From contig NZ_CBFIHX010000018.1 in the NCBI RefSeq assembly GCF_965662505.1, positions 1 to 40,211 on the forward strand: a stretch of DNA of 40,211 nucleotides, read 5' to 3'. A model generated the notes under the pieces. It had not been told where the DNA came from. It ran no database searches and saw only the letters and a list, made by a program, of their open reading frames with translations. Below, piece by piece: positions 1-7,216 of this stretch (positions within the stretch are counted from its first letter, which is position 1; every line of letters starts with the position of its first letter). Source of the stretch: Pseudomaricurvus sp965662505. Lineage in GTDB: Bacteria > Pseudomonadota > Gammaproteobacteria > Pseudomonadales > Cellvibrionaceae. A program made the position numbers and the translations under genes.

Positions 1-884
1 ACAAGGTGAAGGCCTCAATCATCGCTCGTGGTACGCCCGGCTTTTCCGGTGCAGATTTGGCTAACCTGGTTAACGAGGCAGCGTTGTTTGCTGCTCGCTC
101 CAACAAACGCTTGGTGACCATGGAGGAATTTGAGAAGGCTCGCGATAAGATCATGATGGGCGCAGAGCGCAAATCCATGGTGATGAGCGAGAAAGAGAAA
201 GAAAATACGGCCTATCACGAGGCGGGTCATGCCATTGTTGGGCGCCTGGTTCCTGAGCACGATCCCGTGCACAAAGTAACCATTATCCCCCGTGGCCGCG
301 CTTTGGGTGTGACTCAGTTTTTGCCGGAAGATGATAAATACAGCCTGAGCAAGCGGGCTATCGAGTCTCAGTTGTGCACGCTGTTTGGTGGTCGTATCGC
401 CGAAGAGATGACGCTCGGGTTCGAAGGGGTCACCACCGGTGCTCAGAACGATATTGAGCGCGCAACCAGTCTGGCTCGCAGCATGGTAACCAAGTGGGGG
501 CTGTCCGAGAAATTGGGCCCAATGCACTATGGTGAAGATGAAGGTGGCATGCCGGGGACTGGCGGGGCGCCGAATTATTCCGGAGCGACGTCCAAGACCA
601 TTGATGAAGAAGTGCGTCGCATTGTTGATCACTGCTACACCACGGCCGAGAATCTCCTCAGTGAGAACCGTGATATTCTCGAAGCAATGAAAGACGCCTT
701 GATGGAGTATGAGACCATTGATGCCGAACAGGTTGATGACCTGATGGCCCGCAAAAAAGTTCGTCCGCCGCGCGATTGGCATGATGGCGACTTCAATGGG
801 CAGGTTAAAGGTGATGACCTGGATGAGAAAAAAGATGATGATAAGGGTTCCAGTCCTATTGGTGGCCCGGCCAAGCATCATTAA
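1..884 (+). CDS. ftsH: FtsH, ATP-dependent membrane zinc metalloprotease (C-terminal part)
   Basis: Partial gene whose start lies upstream of the window; about 293 C-terminal residues are present. FtsH is a hexameric inner-membrane AAA+ protease that degrades misfolded membrane proteins and regulators such as LpxC. What is visible is the end of the AAA domain (GTPGFSGADLANLVNEAAL, the sensor-2 region) followed by the M41 protease domain. The zinc-binding HEAGH is at 216-230, and the third zinc ligand is expected to be the Asp of the downstream QNDIERAT segment. The tail is charged and low in complexity (Asp/Lys rich), as is usual in FtsH. A strong terminator follows. The position next to folP and glmM is the conserved gammaproteobacterial order. 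The GTG at position 6 is an internal codon, not a start. Confidence 0.97.
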   Translation, partial: KVKASIIARGTPGFSGADLANLVNEAALFAARSNKRLVTMEEFEKARDKIMMGAERKSMVMSEKEKENTAYHEAGHAIVGRLVPEHDPVHKVTIIPRGRALGVTQFLPEDDKYSLSKRAIESQLCTLFGGRIAEEMTLGFEGVTTGAQNDIERATSLARSMVTKWGLSEKLGPMHYGEDEGGMPGTGGAPNYSGATSKTIDEEVRRIVDHCYTTAENLLSENRDILEAMKDALMEYETIDAEQVDDLMARKKVRPPRDWHDGDFNGQVKGDDLDEKKDDDKGSSPIGGPAKHH

Positions 885-897
885 TTCTGTTTGAGAG

Positions 898-929
898 ACG
901 GGGTCCAGCTTGCTGGGCCCCGTTTTTTT
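898..929 (+). terminator. Intrinsic terminator after ftsH
   Basis: A 12-bp GC-rich stem (898-909 with 912-923, one G-U pair) with a very short loop is followed by six T residues. It begins 13 bases after the ftsH stop. A second perfect 8-bp hairpin (933-940 with 946-953) without a T run follows directly, before folP. Confidence 0.9.
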
Positions 930-979
930 ATGGCTGATCCCTTTTGGATCAGCTTGGCGTGAAGGTTGTAAGGTAGATA

Positions 980-1828
980 ATGCCAGTATTGACTTGTGGT
1001 GATCGAACTCTGGATCTCTCCGAGCCCGTTGTGATGGGAATTATGAACGCCACACCGGACTCGTTCTCCGATGGTGGTCAGTTACTGCATCAGGGCCGGG
1101 TGGATCTGGATGCTGTGTTGGCCCGCGCAGAACAGATGGTAGATGATGGCGCTCTGATTCTGGATGTGGGTGGTGAGTCCACTCGCCCTGGAGCTTCCCC
1201 TGTCTCTGTGGATGAAGAATTACAGCGTGTGATTCCGGTGGTGGAAGCCATCGCCCGCGAGTTGGATGTGGTGATTTCGGTGGATACCAGCTCTCCCGAG
1301 GTGATGACGGCAGCGGCCGCAGCGGGAGCCGGGTTGCTGAATGATATACGCTCTTTTGAGAAGGCCGGGGCTTTGCAAGCTGCGGTAGCGTGTCAGTTGC
1401 CCGTTTGCATCATGCATATGCAAGGTGACCCACAGACGATGCAAGATAAGCCGGCCTATGATTCGGTTGTGGATGAGGTAATGGATTATCTGTTGTCGCG
1501 TGCAAGTCAATTGCAGGTGGCAGGCATAGCGAAAGAGCACATTCTGCTGGATCCTGGCTATGGATTTGGAAAAACACCCGCTCATAATCTGCAATTGATT
1601 AACCGATTGCCGGATGTGGTTGCGGCGGGCTTCCCTGTGTTGGCGGGGTTGTCGCGAAAGTCTGTGATTGGTTCTGTGCTGAATCGGAATGTCGATGATC
1701 GGTTGGCAGGGAGTATTTCTGCGGCTCTGTTGGCGGCTCAGGGTGGTGCTAAGATTCTTCGAGTCCATGACGTAGCGGAAACAGTGGATGCATTAAGGTT
1801 CTGGCGGGCCGTGACGTCTGCCCGGTAA
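980..1828 (+). CDS. folP: Dihydropteroate synthase
   Basis: Cytoplasmic folate-pathway enzyme that condenses p-aminobenzoate with hydroxymethyl-dihydropterin pyrophosphate; it is the sulfonamide target. The 282-residue TIM-barrel protein shows the family signatures in order: MNATPDSFSDGG (about residues 22-33), LDVGGESTRPGA (about 60-71), VDTSSPEV, NDI, the pterin-binding DPGYGFGKT, and GLSRKSVIG near the C-terminus. The length is typical. ATG 980 has an AGG-type ribosome site just upstream. The ftsH terminator and a second hairpin lie upstream, and glmM starts about 34 bases after the stop, so folP and glmM are probably co-transcribed. No clear promoter was seen in the 95-base gap before folP. 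Confidence 0.97.
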   Translation: MPVLTCGDRTLDLSEPVVMGIMNATPDSFSDGGQLLHQGRVDLDAVLARAEQMVDDGALILDVGGESTRPGASPVSVDEELQRVIPVVEAIARELDVVISVDTSSPEVMTAAAAAGAGLLNDIRSFEKAGALQAAVACQLPVCIMHMQGDPQTMQDKPAYDSVVDEVMDYLLSRASQLQVAGIAKEHILLDPGYGFGKTPAHNLQLINRLPDVVAAGFPVLAGLSRKSVIGSVLNRNVDDRLAGSISAALLAAQGGAKILRVHDVAETVDALRFWRAVTSAR

Positions 1829-1862
1829 AGGAAAGAAAAAATGATGAAGGAGTTGGGTGCAC

Positions 1863-3200
1863 GTGACGCGTAAATATTTTGGTACAGACGGTATTCGTGG
1901 TCGTGTTGGCGATGGAGCCATTACGCCAGACTTTGTGTTGCGTCTGGGATGGGCTGCAGGTCAGGTGCTGGGTCGCCATTATGAAGGCAGAAAGCGTATT
2001 TTGATGGGCAAGGATACCCGTATATCCGGCTACATGTTCGAATCTGCTTTGCAGGCTGGATTGATCAATGCGGGCATTGATGTCGGTCTCCTCGGGCCAA
2101 TGCCGACACCTGCCATTGCCTACCTGACTCGCACATTTCAGGCTCAGGCGGGGATTGTTATTAGTGCTTCACACAACCCCTATTACGATAATGGCATCAA
2201 GTTCTTCAGCGGTCAGGGCACGAAACTGCCCGACGAGATTGAGTTGGAAATTGAAGCTGAGCTTGATAAGCCTATGGTGACTGCGGGGCGTCTGGGGAAA
2301 GCCAAGCGCATTGATGATGCTGCGGGTCGCTATATCGAATTCTGTAAGGGGACTATGCCTTGGGGGTTTAGTCTGGCTGGGCTGAAGATTGTCCTGGATT
2401 GTGCCAATGGCGCAACCTACCACATTGCGCCCAGTGTGTTTCAGGAACTAGGGGCCGTTGTGGAGGTGATTGCGGCTGAGCCTGACGGCGAAAACATCAA
2501 TCACGAATGTGGTTCCACCAAACCAGGTCGTTTGCAGGCGCGGGTGCTGGAGTCGGGAGCTGATCTTGGCATCGCCTTCGACGGTGACGGCGACCGCCTG
2601 GTGTTTGTGGATCACAAGGGTGAGCTGGTTGATGGTGATGAAATTCTTTATCTCATTGCGTCTTACCGCAAGCGGTCTGGCGGTGGTTGTCCGGGGGTTG
2701 TGGGTACCCTGATGAGTAATTTCGGTTTCGAGTTGGCGCTGCAAAAACTCGATATTCCGTTTGTCCGGGCAAAAGTGGGTGATCGTTATGTGCTCGAGCA
2801 GATGCATCAGCGTGGCTGGACTCTGGGCGGTGAAAACTCCGGGCACATTGTTTGTGGTGATGTGACGACCACGGGAGACGGTATTGTCGCTGCGTTGCAG
2901 GTGTTGTTGGCGCTTTCCGAAGATGGCGCCAATTTGAATGAATTAAAGCAGGGAATGCGCAAGTTGCCCCAGCATATGATTAATGTGCGAACCAGTGGCA
3001 AGGTCAGTCTTGACGGTAATAGCGAAATAGATGAAGCCGTTAAAGCTGCAGAAGCGGAGCTTGCTGGACGAGGCCGGGTACTTTTACGGCCTTCTGGCAC
3101 AGAGCCTGTCGTGCGGGTGATGGTCGAGGGAGAGGAGCCGCCGCTGGTTGCTCGCCTGTCTGAAGAGTTGGCAGAGGTGGTGAAAACCGCCTTGACGTAG
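1863..3200 (+). CDS. glmM: Phosphoglucosamine mutase
   Basis: Interconverts glucosamine-6-phosphate and glucosamine-1-phosphate on the route to UDP-GlcNAc for peptidoglycan and LPS. From GTG 1863 the protein is 445 residues and begins MTRKYFGTDGIRG, aligning with the usual GlmM N-terminus (MSRKYFGTDGIRG in Pseudomonas). The GTG at 1857 is also in frame. The AAGGAG at 1847-1852 is 10 bases from 1863 but only 4 from 1857, which favours 1863. Catalytic SASHNP is present (phosphoserine at residue 103), as are the metal loop DGDGDR, the sugar loop GGENSGH and the phosphate-binding RPSGTEP near the end. It sits between folP and tpiA, as in many Gammaproteobacteria. Confidence 0.96.
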   Translation: MTRKYFGTDGIRGRVGDGAITPDFVLRLGWAAGQVLGRHYEGRKRILMGKDTRISGYMFESALQAGLINAGIDVGLLGPMPTPAIAYLTRTFQAQAGIVISASHNPYYDNGIKFFSGQGTKLPDEIELEIEAELDKPMVTAGRLGKAKRIDDAAGRYIEFCKGTMPWGFSLAGLKIVLDCANGATYHIAPSVFQELGAVVEVIAAEPDGENINHECGSTKPGRLQARVLESGADLGIAFDGDGDRLVFVDHKGELVDGDEILYLIASYRKRSGGGCPGVVGTLMSNFGFELALQKLDIPFVRAKVGDRYVLEQMHQRGWTLGGENSGHIVCGDVTTTGDGIVAALQVLLALSEDGANLNELKQGMRKLPQHMINVRTSGKVSLDGNSEIDEAVKAAEAELAGRGRVLLRPSGTEPVVRVMVEGEEPPLVARLSEELAEVVKTALT

Positions 3201-3249
3201 TGTCTGGGTGAAAAACCTGAATAAAAGTCCGGGAAATGCGTTCGGTATG

Positions 3250-3284
3250 GCGGATAAGGCGTTGTATCTTATACACTTATCCGC
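3250..3284 (+). promoter_or_regulatory. Nested inverted repeat upstream of tpiA
   Basis: A perfect 9-bp stem (3250-3258 with 3276-3284) encloses a second 5-bp stem (3263-3267 with 3271-3275) with a CTT loop and a four-base bulge (3259-3262). It lies between the glmM stop and the tpiA start. No T run follows, so it is more likely an operator, a leader structure or an mRNA processing element than a terminator. The role is unknown. Confidence 0.5.
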
Positions 3285-3344
3285 TAACATTTGCGCCCGT
3301 TTTGCCGAGAGGCAGTCAGCGTTTAGCTTGATGGAATAGGATTG

Positions 3345-4085
3345 ATGCGACGACCACTAGTGGTAGCTAATTGGAAAATGAATGGAAGCTTCGCCAGTAA
3401 TAGCGAACGGCTTCAGTCGTTTTTAGCGCTGTGGAAGGGAGTGCATCAGGCCGAGGTGGCCGTGTGTCCCCCGACGGTTTATTTGCCTCAGGCGGCCGAA
3501 TTGTTGGCGCAGAGCAATGTGGGTATCGGTGCTCAAGACGTAAGTGCGGCTGATGAGGGTGCGTATACCGGCGAAATCTCAGCGGCTATGTTGGCGGATG
3601 TTGGGTGTCAATTTGCGCTGGTAGGCCACTCGGAGCGTCGTGAATATCATGCCGAAACCGATGTCATGGTTGCGAAAAAGTTTGTCGCAGCCCAAAGGCA
3701 CAAGCTAACTCCCGTACTGTGTGTGGGCGAGACTCTCGCTCAGCGAGAGGCGGACGAAACCTTAGTGGTTGTTGGCGAGCAGTTGAAGGCGGTCGTGGAT
3801 CTTGCGGGACGCAGTGCGATGAGTTCTGCTGTCGTGGCCTATGAGCCGGTTTGGGCGATAGGCACGGGTTTGACTGCCACGCCAGAGCAGGCTCAGGAAG
3901 TGCATGCTTATATTCGGGAGCAGTTGGGCTCGATTGGTGCAGGTGTCAGAATTGTGTATGGCGGTAGTGTGAAACCGTCGAATGCTGAGGAGCTATTTTC
4001 TCAGGACGATATTGATGGGGCGTTGGTAGGCGGTGCTTCATTAGTCAGTAACGATTTTTACAGTATCTGCCAGGCGGCAGAATAA
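3345..4085 (+). CDS. tpiA: Triose-phosphate isomerase
   Basis: Glycolytic and gluconeogenic enzyme interconverting dihydroxyacetone phosphate and glyceraldehyde-3-phosphate. The protein is 246 residues from ATG 3345. An in-frame TTG directly before it is less likely, because family members begin MRRPLVxxNWKM. Visible motifs are NWKMNG with catalytic Lys11, GHSERR with the catalytic His near 96, the YEPVWAIGTG loop carrying the catalytic Glu near 166, and the phosphate-binding GGSVKPSNA. secG follows within 12 bases, so the two are one transcription unit that probably continues into tRNA-Leu. Confidence 0.97.
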   Translation: MRRPLVVANWKMNGSFASNSERLQSFLALWKGVHQAEVAVCPPTVYLPQAAELLAQSNVGIGAQDVSAADEGAYTGEISAAMLADVGCQFALVGHSERREYHAETDVMVAKKFVAAQRHKLTPVLCVGETLAQREADETLVVVGEQLKAVVDLAGRSAMSSAVVAYEPVWAIGTGLTATPEQAQEVHAYIREQLGSIGAGVRIVYGGSVKPSNAEELFSQDDIDGALVGGASLVSNDFYSICQAAE

Positions 4086-4096
4086 AAGGCGAGATG

Positions 4097-4525
4097 ATGG
4101 AAAAAATCATTCTAGTGGTGCATGTGTTGACAGCGTTGTCGATCATCGCCTTGATTTTATTGCAGCAGGGTAAAGGCGCAGAGGCTGGTGCTTCATTTGG
4201 CGCAGGCGCTTCACAAACCGTGTTCGGTAGTGCGGGCGGCGGCAATTTCTTTACTCGTGCTACTGCACTCTTGGCTGCAGTGTTTTTTGTGACCAGTTTT
4301 GGTTTGGCGGTCGTTGCCAAGCAGCAGGCGACTTCCGGTTTGGTTGACGGTATTCCTGTGGTTGAAGAGGCGGCTGATATTCCGGCGGCAGTCGATGTTG
4401 GTTCTGATGTGCCGCAGGGTGATATCCCTGCAGCCAATAGTGCGGCGGATGTACCTGAGGTTGATGGCGACGATGTGCCGGAGGGTGATCTTCCTGCTGA
4501 GCCAGAAGGTGAGGTGCCTCAGTAA
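4097..4525 (+). CDS. secG: Protein translocase subunit SecG with extended acidic tail
   Basis: Small auxiliary subunit of the SecYEG translocon in the inner membrane. The core is typical: TM1 (about residues 3-21), a Gly-rich loop with GKGAEAGASFGAGAS and TVFGS, and TM2 (about 55-72). The protein is about 142 residues, some 30 more than common SecG, because of an acidic tail with repeated Asp-Val/Ile-Pro units. ATG 4094 and ATG 4097 are both in frame; AAGG at 4086-4089 is better spaced for 4097. The stop is only 19 bases before tRNA-Leu. Confidence 0.93.
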   Translation: MEKIILVVHVLTALSIIALILLQQGKGAEAGASFGAGASQTVFGSAGGGNFFTRATALLAAVFFVTSFGLAVVAKQQATSGLVDGIPVVEEAADIPAAVDVGSDVPQGDIPAANSAADVPEVDGDDVPEGDLPAEPEGEVPQ

Positions 4526-4544
4526 GTTTGTAGAGAAAAGATTT

Positions 4545-4629
4545 GCCCAGGTGGTGGAATTGGTAGACACGCTATCTTGAGGGGGTAGTGGCTTCGGTCG
4601 TGCGGGTTCAAGTCCCGCTCTGGGCACCA
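4545..4629 (+). tRNA. tRNA-Leu (anticodon GAG)
   Basis: An 85-nt class II tRNA with encoded CCA (4627-4629). The acceptor stem is GCCCAGG with TCTGGGC (G-U at pair 7-66). The anticodon stem CTATC/GGTAG presents a loop with GAG at 4579-4581, reading CUC and CUU. A long variable arm and a TTCAAGT T-loop are present. It follows secG closely, so it is probably processed from the tpiA-secG transcript. Confidence 0.97.
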
Positions 4630-4634
4630 ATTGC

Positions 4635-4668
4635 AAAAAGGTCTGACAGCGATGTCAGGCCTTTTTTT
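4635..4668 (+). terminator. Intrinsic terminator after tRNA-Leu
   Basis: A near-perfect 14-bp stem (4635-4648 with 4653-4666, one G-U pair) has a GCGA tetraloop and ends in a run of seven T residues. It closes the tpiA-secG-tRNA-Leu unit. Confidence 0.92.
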
Positions 4669-4680
4669 GTCTTAGAGTCT

Positions 4681-4709
4681 GATTGTTGGATTGTTGGATT
4701 GTTGGATTG
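4681..4709. repeat. Tandem octamer GATTGTTG, 3.6 copies
   Basis: Three exact copies of GATTGTTG (4681-4688, 4689-4696, 4697-4704) are followed by GATTG. They lie in the non-coding gap between the tRNA-Leu terminator and the tRNA-fMet promoter. The rest of this roughly 290-base gap (4710-4850) shows nothing else I can name. Confidence 0.85.
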
Positions 4710-4850
4710 AGGCGCCGGTTTTGGGTGTCTGCGCGAGCGTAAGGGGCGGTGCTTGTGGTGTCAGATCTGTGATCTGGCGAGGCTGGGCTTTGGCGCGAAG
4801 GTCTTTTTACCTTTATTTCCAACTTATTGAAAAATAAAAGCAAATACCTG

Positions 4851-4879
4851 TTGACCACTCAAAGTCTCGTCCCTATAAT
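4851..4879 (+). promoter_or_regulatory. Strong sigma-70 promoter of tRNA-fMet / rimP-nusA-infB
   Basis: TTGACC (4851-4856), a 17-base spacer and a perfect TATAAT (4874-4879), followed by a GC-rich discriminator (GCGCGGCC). That discriminator is typical of stringently controlled stable-RNA promoters. Transcription should start near 4886, about 36 bases before the tRNA. Confidence 0.9.
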
Positions 4880-4921
4880 GCGCGGCCTTGGTTAGGGAAA
4901 CAGACCTAAACAAGTTGTTGA

Positions 4922-4998
<77 letters not shown>

Positions 4999-5054
4999 AA
5001 TTTAAGGGTTTGGTGTTCTTTGCCGGACTCATGCGCTACAATTAGCGCAGCAGG

Positions 5055-5078
5055 AAAGCCCCTTTTAAGGGGCTTTTT
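5055..5078 (+). terminator. Intrinsic terminator 1 in the nusA operon leader
   Basis: Stem AAAGCCCC / GGGGCTTT (5055-5062 with 5069-5076), loop TTTTAA, ending in a T run. It lies 57 bases after tRNA-fMet. A perfect 7-bp hairpin (5032-5038 with 5043-5049) immediately precedes it. Confidence 0.85.
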
Positions 5079-5144
5079 CGTATCTGGCTTTCAGGGTTGG
5101 CGAAAAGCACGCCAGCAGCCTGTTTAGCGACAGGATAGTTGTTG

Positions 5145-5166
5145 ATGGGCTTCGAGCCCATTTTTT
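5145..5166 (+). terminator. Intrinsic terminator 2 / attenuator just before rimP
   Basis: Stem ATGGGCT / AGCCCAT (5145-5151 with 5155-5161), loop TCG, then T residues to 5166. It ends 33 bases before the rimP start codon, so rimP-nusA-infB must be transcribed by read-through of two terminators or from a promoter I cannot see. Confidence 0.8.
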
Positions 5167-5199
5167 GTTTCTACCTTTGTTCACAAGTGGTTGAGTTTT

Positions 5200-5655
5200 A
5201 TGGCATCCAAGCATGACCAGTTAACCGAGCTGCTGGCGCCTGTGGTTGAGTCCCTGGGCTGTGAGTTGTGGGGGCTGGAATATTTCTCTCAAGGGCGACA
5301 CAGCACTTTGAGGCTTTATATAGAGCACCCGGACGGTGTCGGTCTGGAAGAGTGTGAGAAAGTCAGTCGCCAGGTCAGCAGTGTGATGGATGTTGAAGAT
5401 CCGATTGCCGGAGAGTACACCCTGGAGGTGTCGTCGCCTGGAATGGATCGCCCTCTGTACACTCTGGAGCAATTTACCCGTTATGTTGGAGAGCAGGTGT
5501 CCGTTAAGCTGCGTTCGGCGTTTGATGGGCGTAGAAAGTTCAGCGGTTTGTTGCGCGGCGTCGAAGGTGACGACGTGCTGGTGGTTGTGGACGAGCATGA
5601 ATATATGCTGCCCATCGAAATGATCGAAAAAGCTAACATTATTCCCCGTTTTTAG
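5200..5655 (+). CDS. rimP: Ribosome maturation factor RimP
   Basis: Assists late 30S subunit assembly. The 151-residue protein begins MASKHDQLTELLAPVVESLG, matching the Pseudomonas RimP start; an in-frame TTG nine bases upstream is the only alternative. Conserved segments are EYTLEVSSPGMDRPL (RimP N domain, about residues 73-87) and the C-terminal SH3-like end IEMIEKANIIPRF. It is first in the rimP-nusA-infB-rbfA-truB operon, with 34 bases to nusA. Confidence 0.95.
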   Translation: MASKHDQLTELLAPVVESLGCELWGLEYFSQGRHSTLRLYIEHPDGVGLEECEKVSRQVSSVMDVEDPIAGEYTLEVSSPGMDRPLYTLEQFTRYVGEQVSVKLRSAFDGRRKFSGLLRGVEGDDVLVVVDEHEYMLPIEMIEKANIIPRF

Positions 5656-5689
5656 GGATGCACCAGGTGCAGGTAAACGAGGCATACTC

Positions 5690-7195
5690 ATGAGTAAAGA
5701 AATATTGCTGGTCGCGGATGCGGTATCAAACGAAAAGGGTGTTGATAAAGGCATCATTTTTGAAGCTATCGAGTTGGCTTTGGCCGCCGCGACAAAAAAA
5801 CGTTACGACGAAGACGCTGATATTGAAGTCGTGATTGACCGCAAAACCGGTGACTATGTGACTACTCGTCGCTGGGAAGTGGTGGACGATGAGACTTTGG
5901 CTCTGCTGGGCACCCAGTTCACTACCGAAGAAGCTTTTGAGAAAGATGAGAGCCTTAAAGTTGGCGATGTCTACGAAGAAGTTGTAGAGAATGTCGAATT
6001 TGGTCGTATCGCAGCACAGACCGCCAAGCAGGTTATCGTTCAGAAAGTTCGCGAAGCCGAGCGTCAGCAAATTGTTGAGCTGTACCGTGATCGCGTTGGT
6101 GAGTTGATCAGCGGCACGGTTAAAAAAGTAACTCGTGACAGCATCATTGTTGATATGGGTAACAACGCCGAGGGCTTGTTGCCACGTGATCAGTTGGTTG
6201 GTCGCGAGGTCTTCCGTATGGGTGATCGTGTTCGTGCTCTATTGTTGGATGTGCGTACTGAATTGCGCGGCCCGCAGTTGTTCCTGAGCCGTTCCTGCCC
6301 GGAAATGCTGATCGAACTGTTTAAAATAGAAGTGCCGGAAATATCCGAGCAGGTTATTGAGCTAAAAGCCGCTGCCCGTGATCCCGGCTCTCGCGCCAAA
6401 ATCGCTGTGTACACTAACGATGGCCGCATCGACCCGGTAGGGGCTTGTGTGGGCATGCGTGGTTCGCGTGTTCAGGCAGTTTCCAACGAGCTGGGTGGCG
6501 AGCGTATTGACATCATCCTCTGGGATCACAACGTTGCCCAGTTTGTGATTAACGCCATGGCGCCTGCCGAGATTGAATCCATCGTCGTAGATGAAGACGC
6601 AGGTTCAATGGATGTGGCAGTTGATGAAGACAATCTGGCGCAAGCCATTGGTCGCAGCGGTCAGAACGTCCGTCTGGCCAGTGAGCTGACTCAGTGGGAA
6701 ATCAACGTCATGAGCGTTGAAGACTGGCAGGCCAAGCAGGAAGAAGAGTCTGGCAGTTATATGGAAGTCTTTATGGATGCGCTTGATATCGATGAAGACG
6801 TTGCCGGTGTTTTGGTGGATGAAGGTTTCACCTCACTGGAAGAAATTGCTTATGTACCCGTCGAAGAAATGTTGGGTATTGATGGTTTTGATGAAGAGAT
6901 TGCCGAAGAGTTGCGTTCGCGTGCGAAAGACGCATTGCTGACCCAGGCTCTGGCTTCAGAAGAACAGTTGGAAAATGCAGAGCCTGCAGATGACCTGTTG
7001 ACAATGGAAGGCATGGATAAGCATTTGGCTTTCCTGTTGGCCAGCCGCGGTATCATCACTATGGATGATTTAGCGGAGCAGGCTGTAGACGACCTGCTGG
7101 ATGTGGAAGGTCTCGACGAAACGCGTGCGGCTGCATTGATTATGAAGGCTCGCGAGCCGTGGTTTGCTGAAGAGCAACACGAGGCTGGTGAGTAA
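5690..7195 (+). CDS. nusA: Transcription termination/antitermination factor NusA
   Basis: Binds RNA polymerase and controls pausing, intrinsic termination and rRNA antitermination. The 501 residues (E. coli: 495) show the expected order: an N-terminal RNAP-binding domain (about 1-125), S1 (about 135-200, including VTRDSIIVDMGNNAEG), KH1 and KH2 (about 230-345, with GACVGMRGSRV and AIGRSGQNVRLAS), and two C-terminal acidic helix-hairpin-helix repeats (about 360-495). ATG 5690 is preceded by ACGAGG. infB follows after 21 bases. In E. coli NusA autoregulates this operon through its leader, and the tandem terminators upstream fit that. Confidence 0.97.
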   Translation: MSKEILLVADAVSNEKGVDKGIIFEAIELALAAATKKRYDEDADIEVVIDRKTGDYVTTRRWEVVDDETLALLGTQFTTEEAFEKDESLKVGDVYEEVVENVEFGRIAAQTAKQVIVQKVREAERQQIVELYRDRVGELISGTVKKVTRDSIIVDMGNNAEGLLPRDQLVGREVFRMGDRVRALLLDVRTELRGPQLFLSRSCPEMLIELFKIEVPEISEQVIELKAAARDPGSRAKIAVYTNDGRIDPVGACVGMRGSRVQAVSNELGGERIDIILWDHNVAQFVINAMAPAEIESIVVDEDAGSMDVAVDEDNLAQAIGRSGQNVRLASELTQWEINVMSVEDWQAKQEEESGSYMEVFMDALDIDEDVAGVLVDEGFTSLEEIAYVPVEEMLGIDGFDEEIAEELRSRAKDALLTQALASEEQLENAEPADDLLTMEGMDKHLAFLLASRGIITMDDLAEQAVDDLLDVEGLDETRAAALIMKAREPWFAEEQHEAGE

Positions 7196-7216
7196 CACGA
7201 GGATTGGGGAGATATC

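Noticed and set aside
933..953. Second hairpin after ftsH as an additional terminator
   Set aside because: The 8-bp stem is perfect but no T tract follows on the plus strand, so I list it only as part of the terminator note.
1841..1873. Short upstream frame (ATG ATG AAG GAG...) overlapping the glmM start
   Set aside because: It has no ribosome site of its own and contains the glmM Shine-Dalgarno sequence; more likely coincidence.
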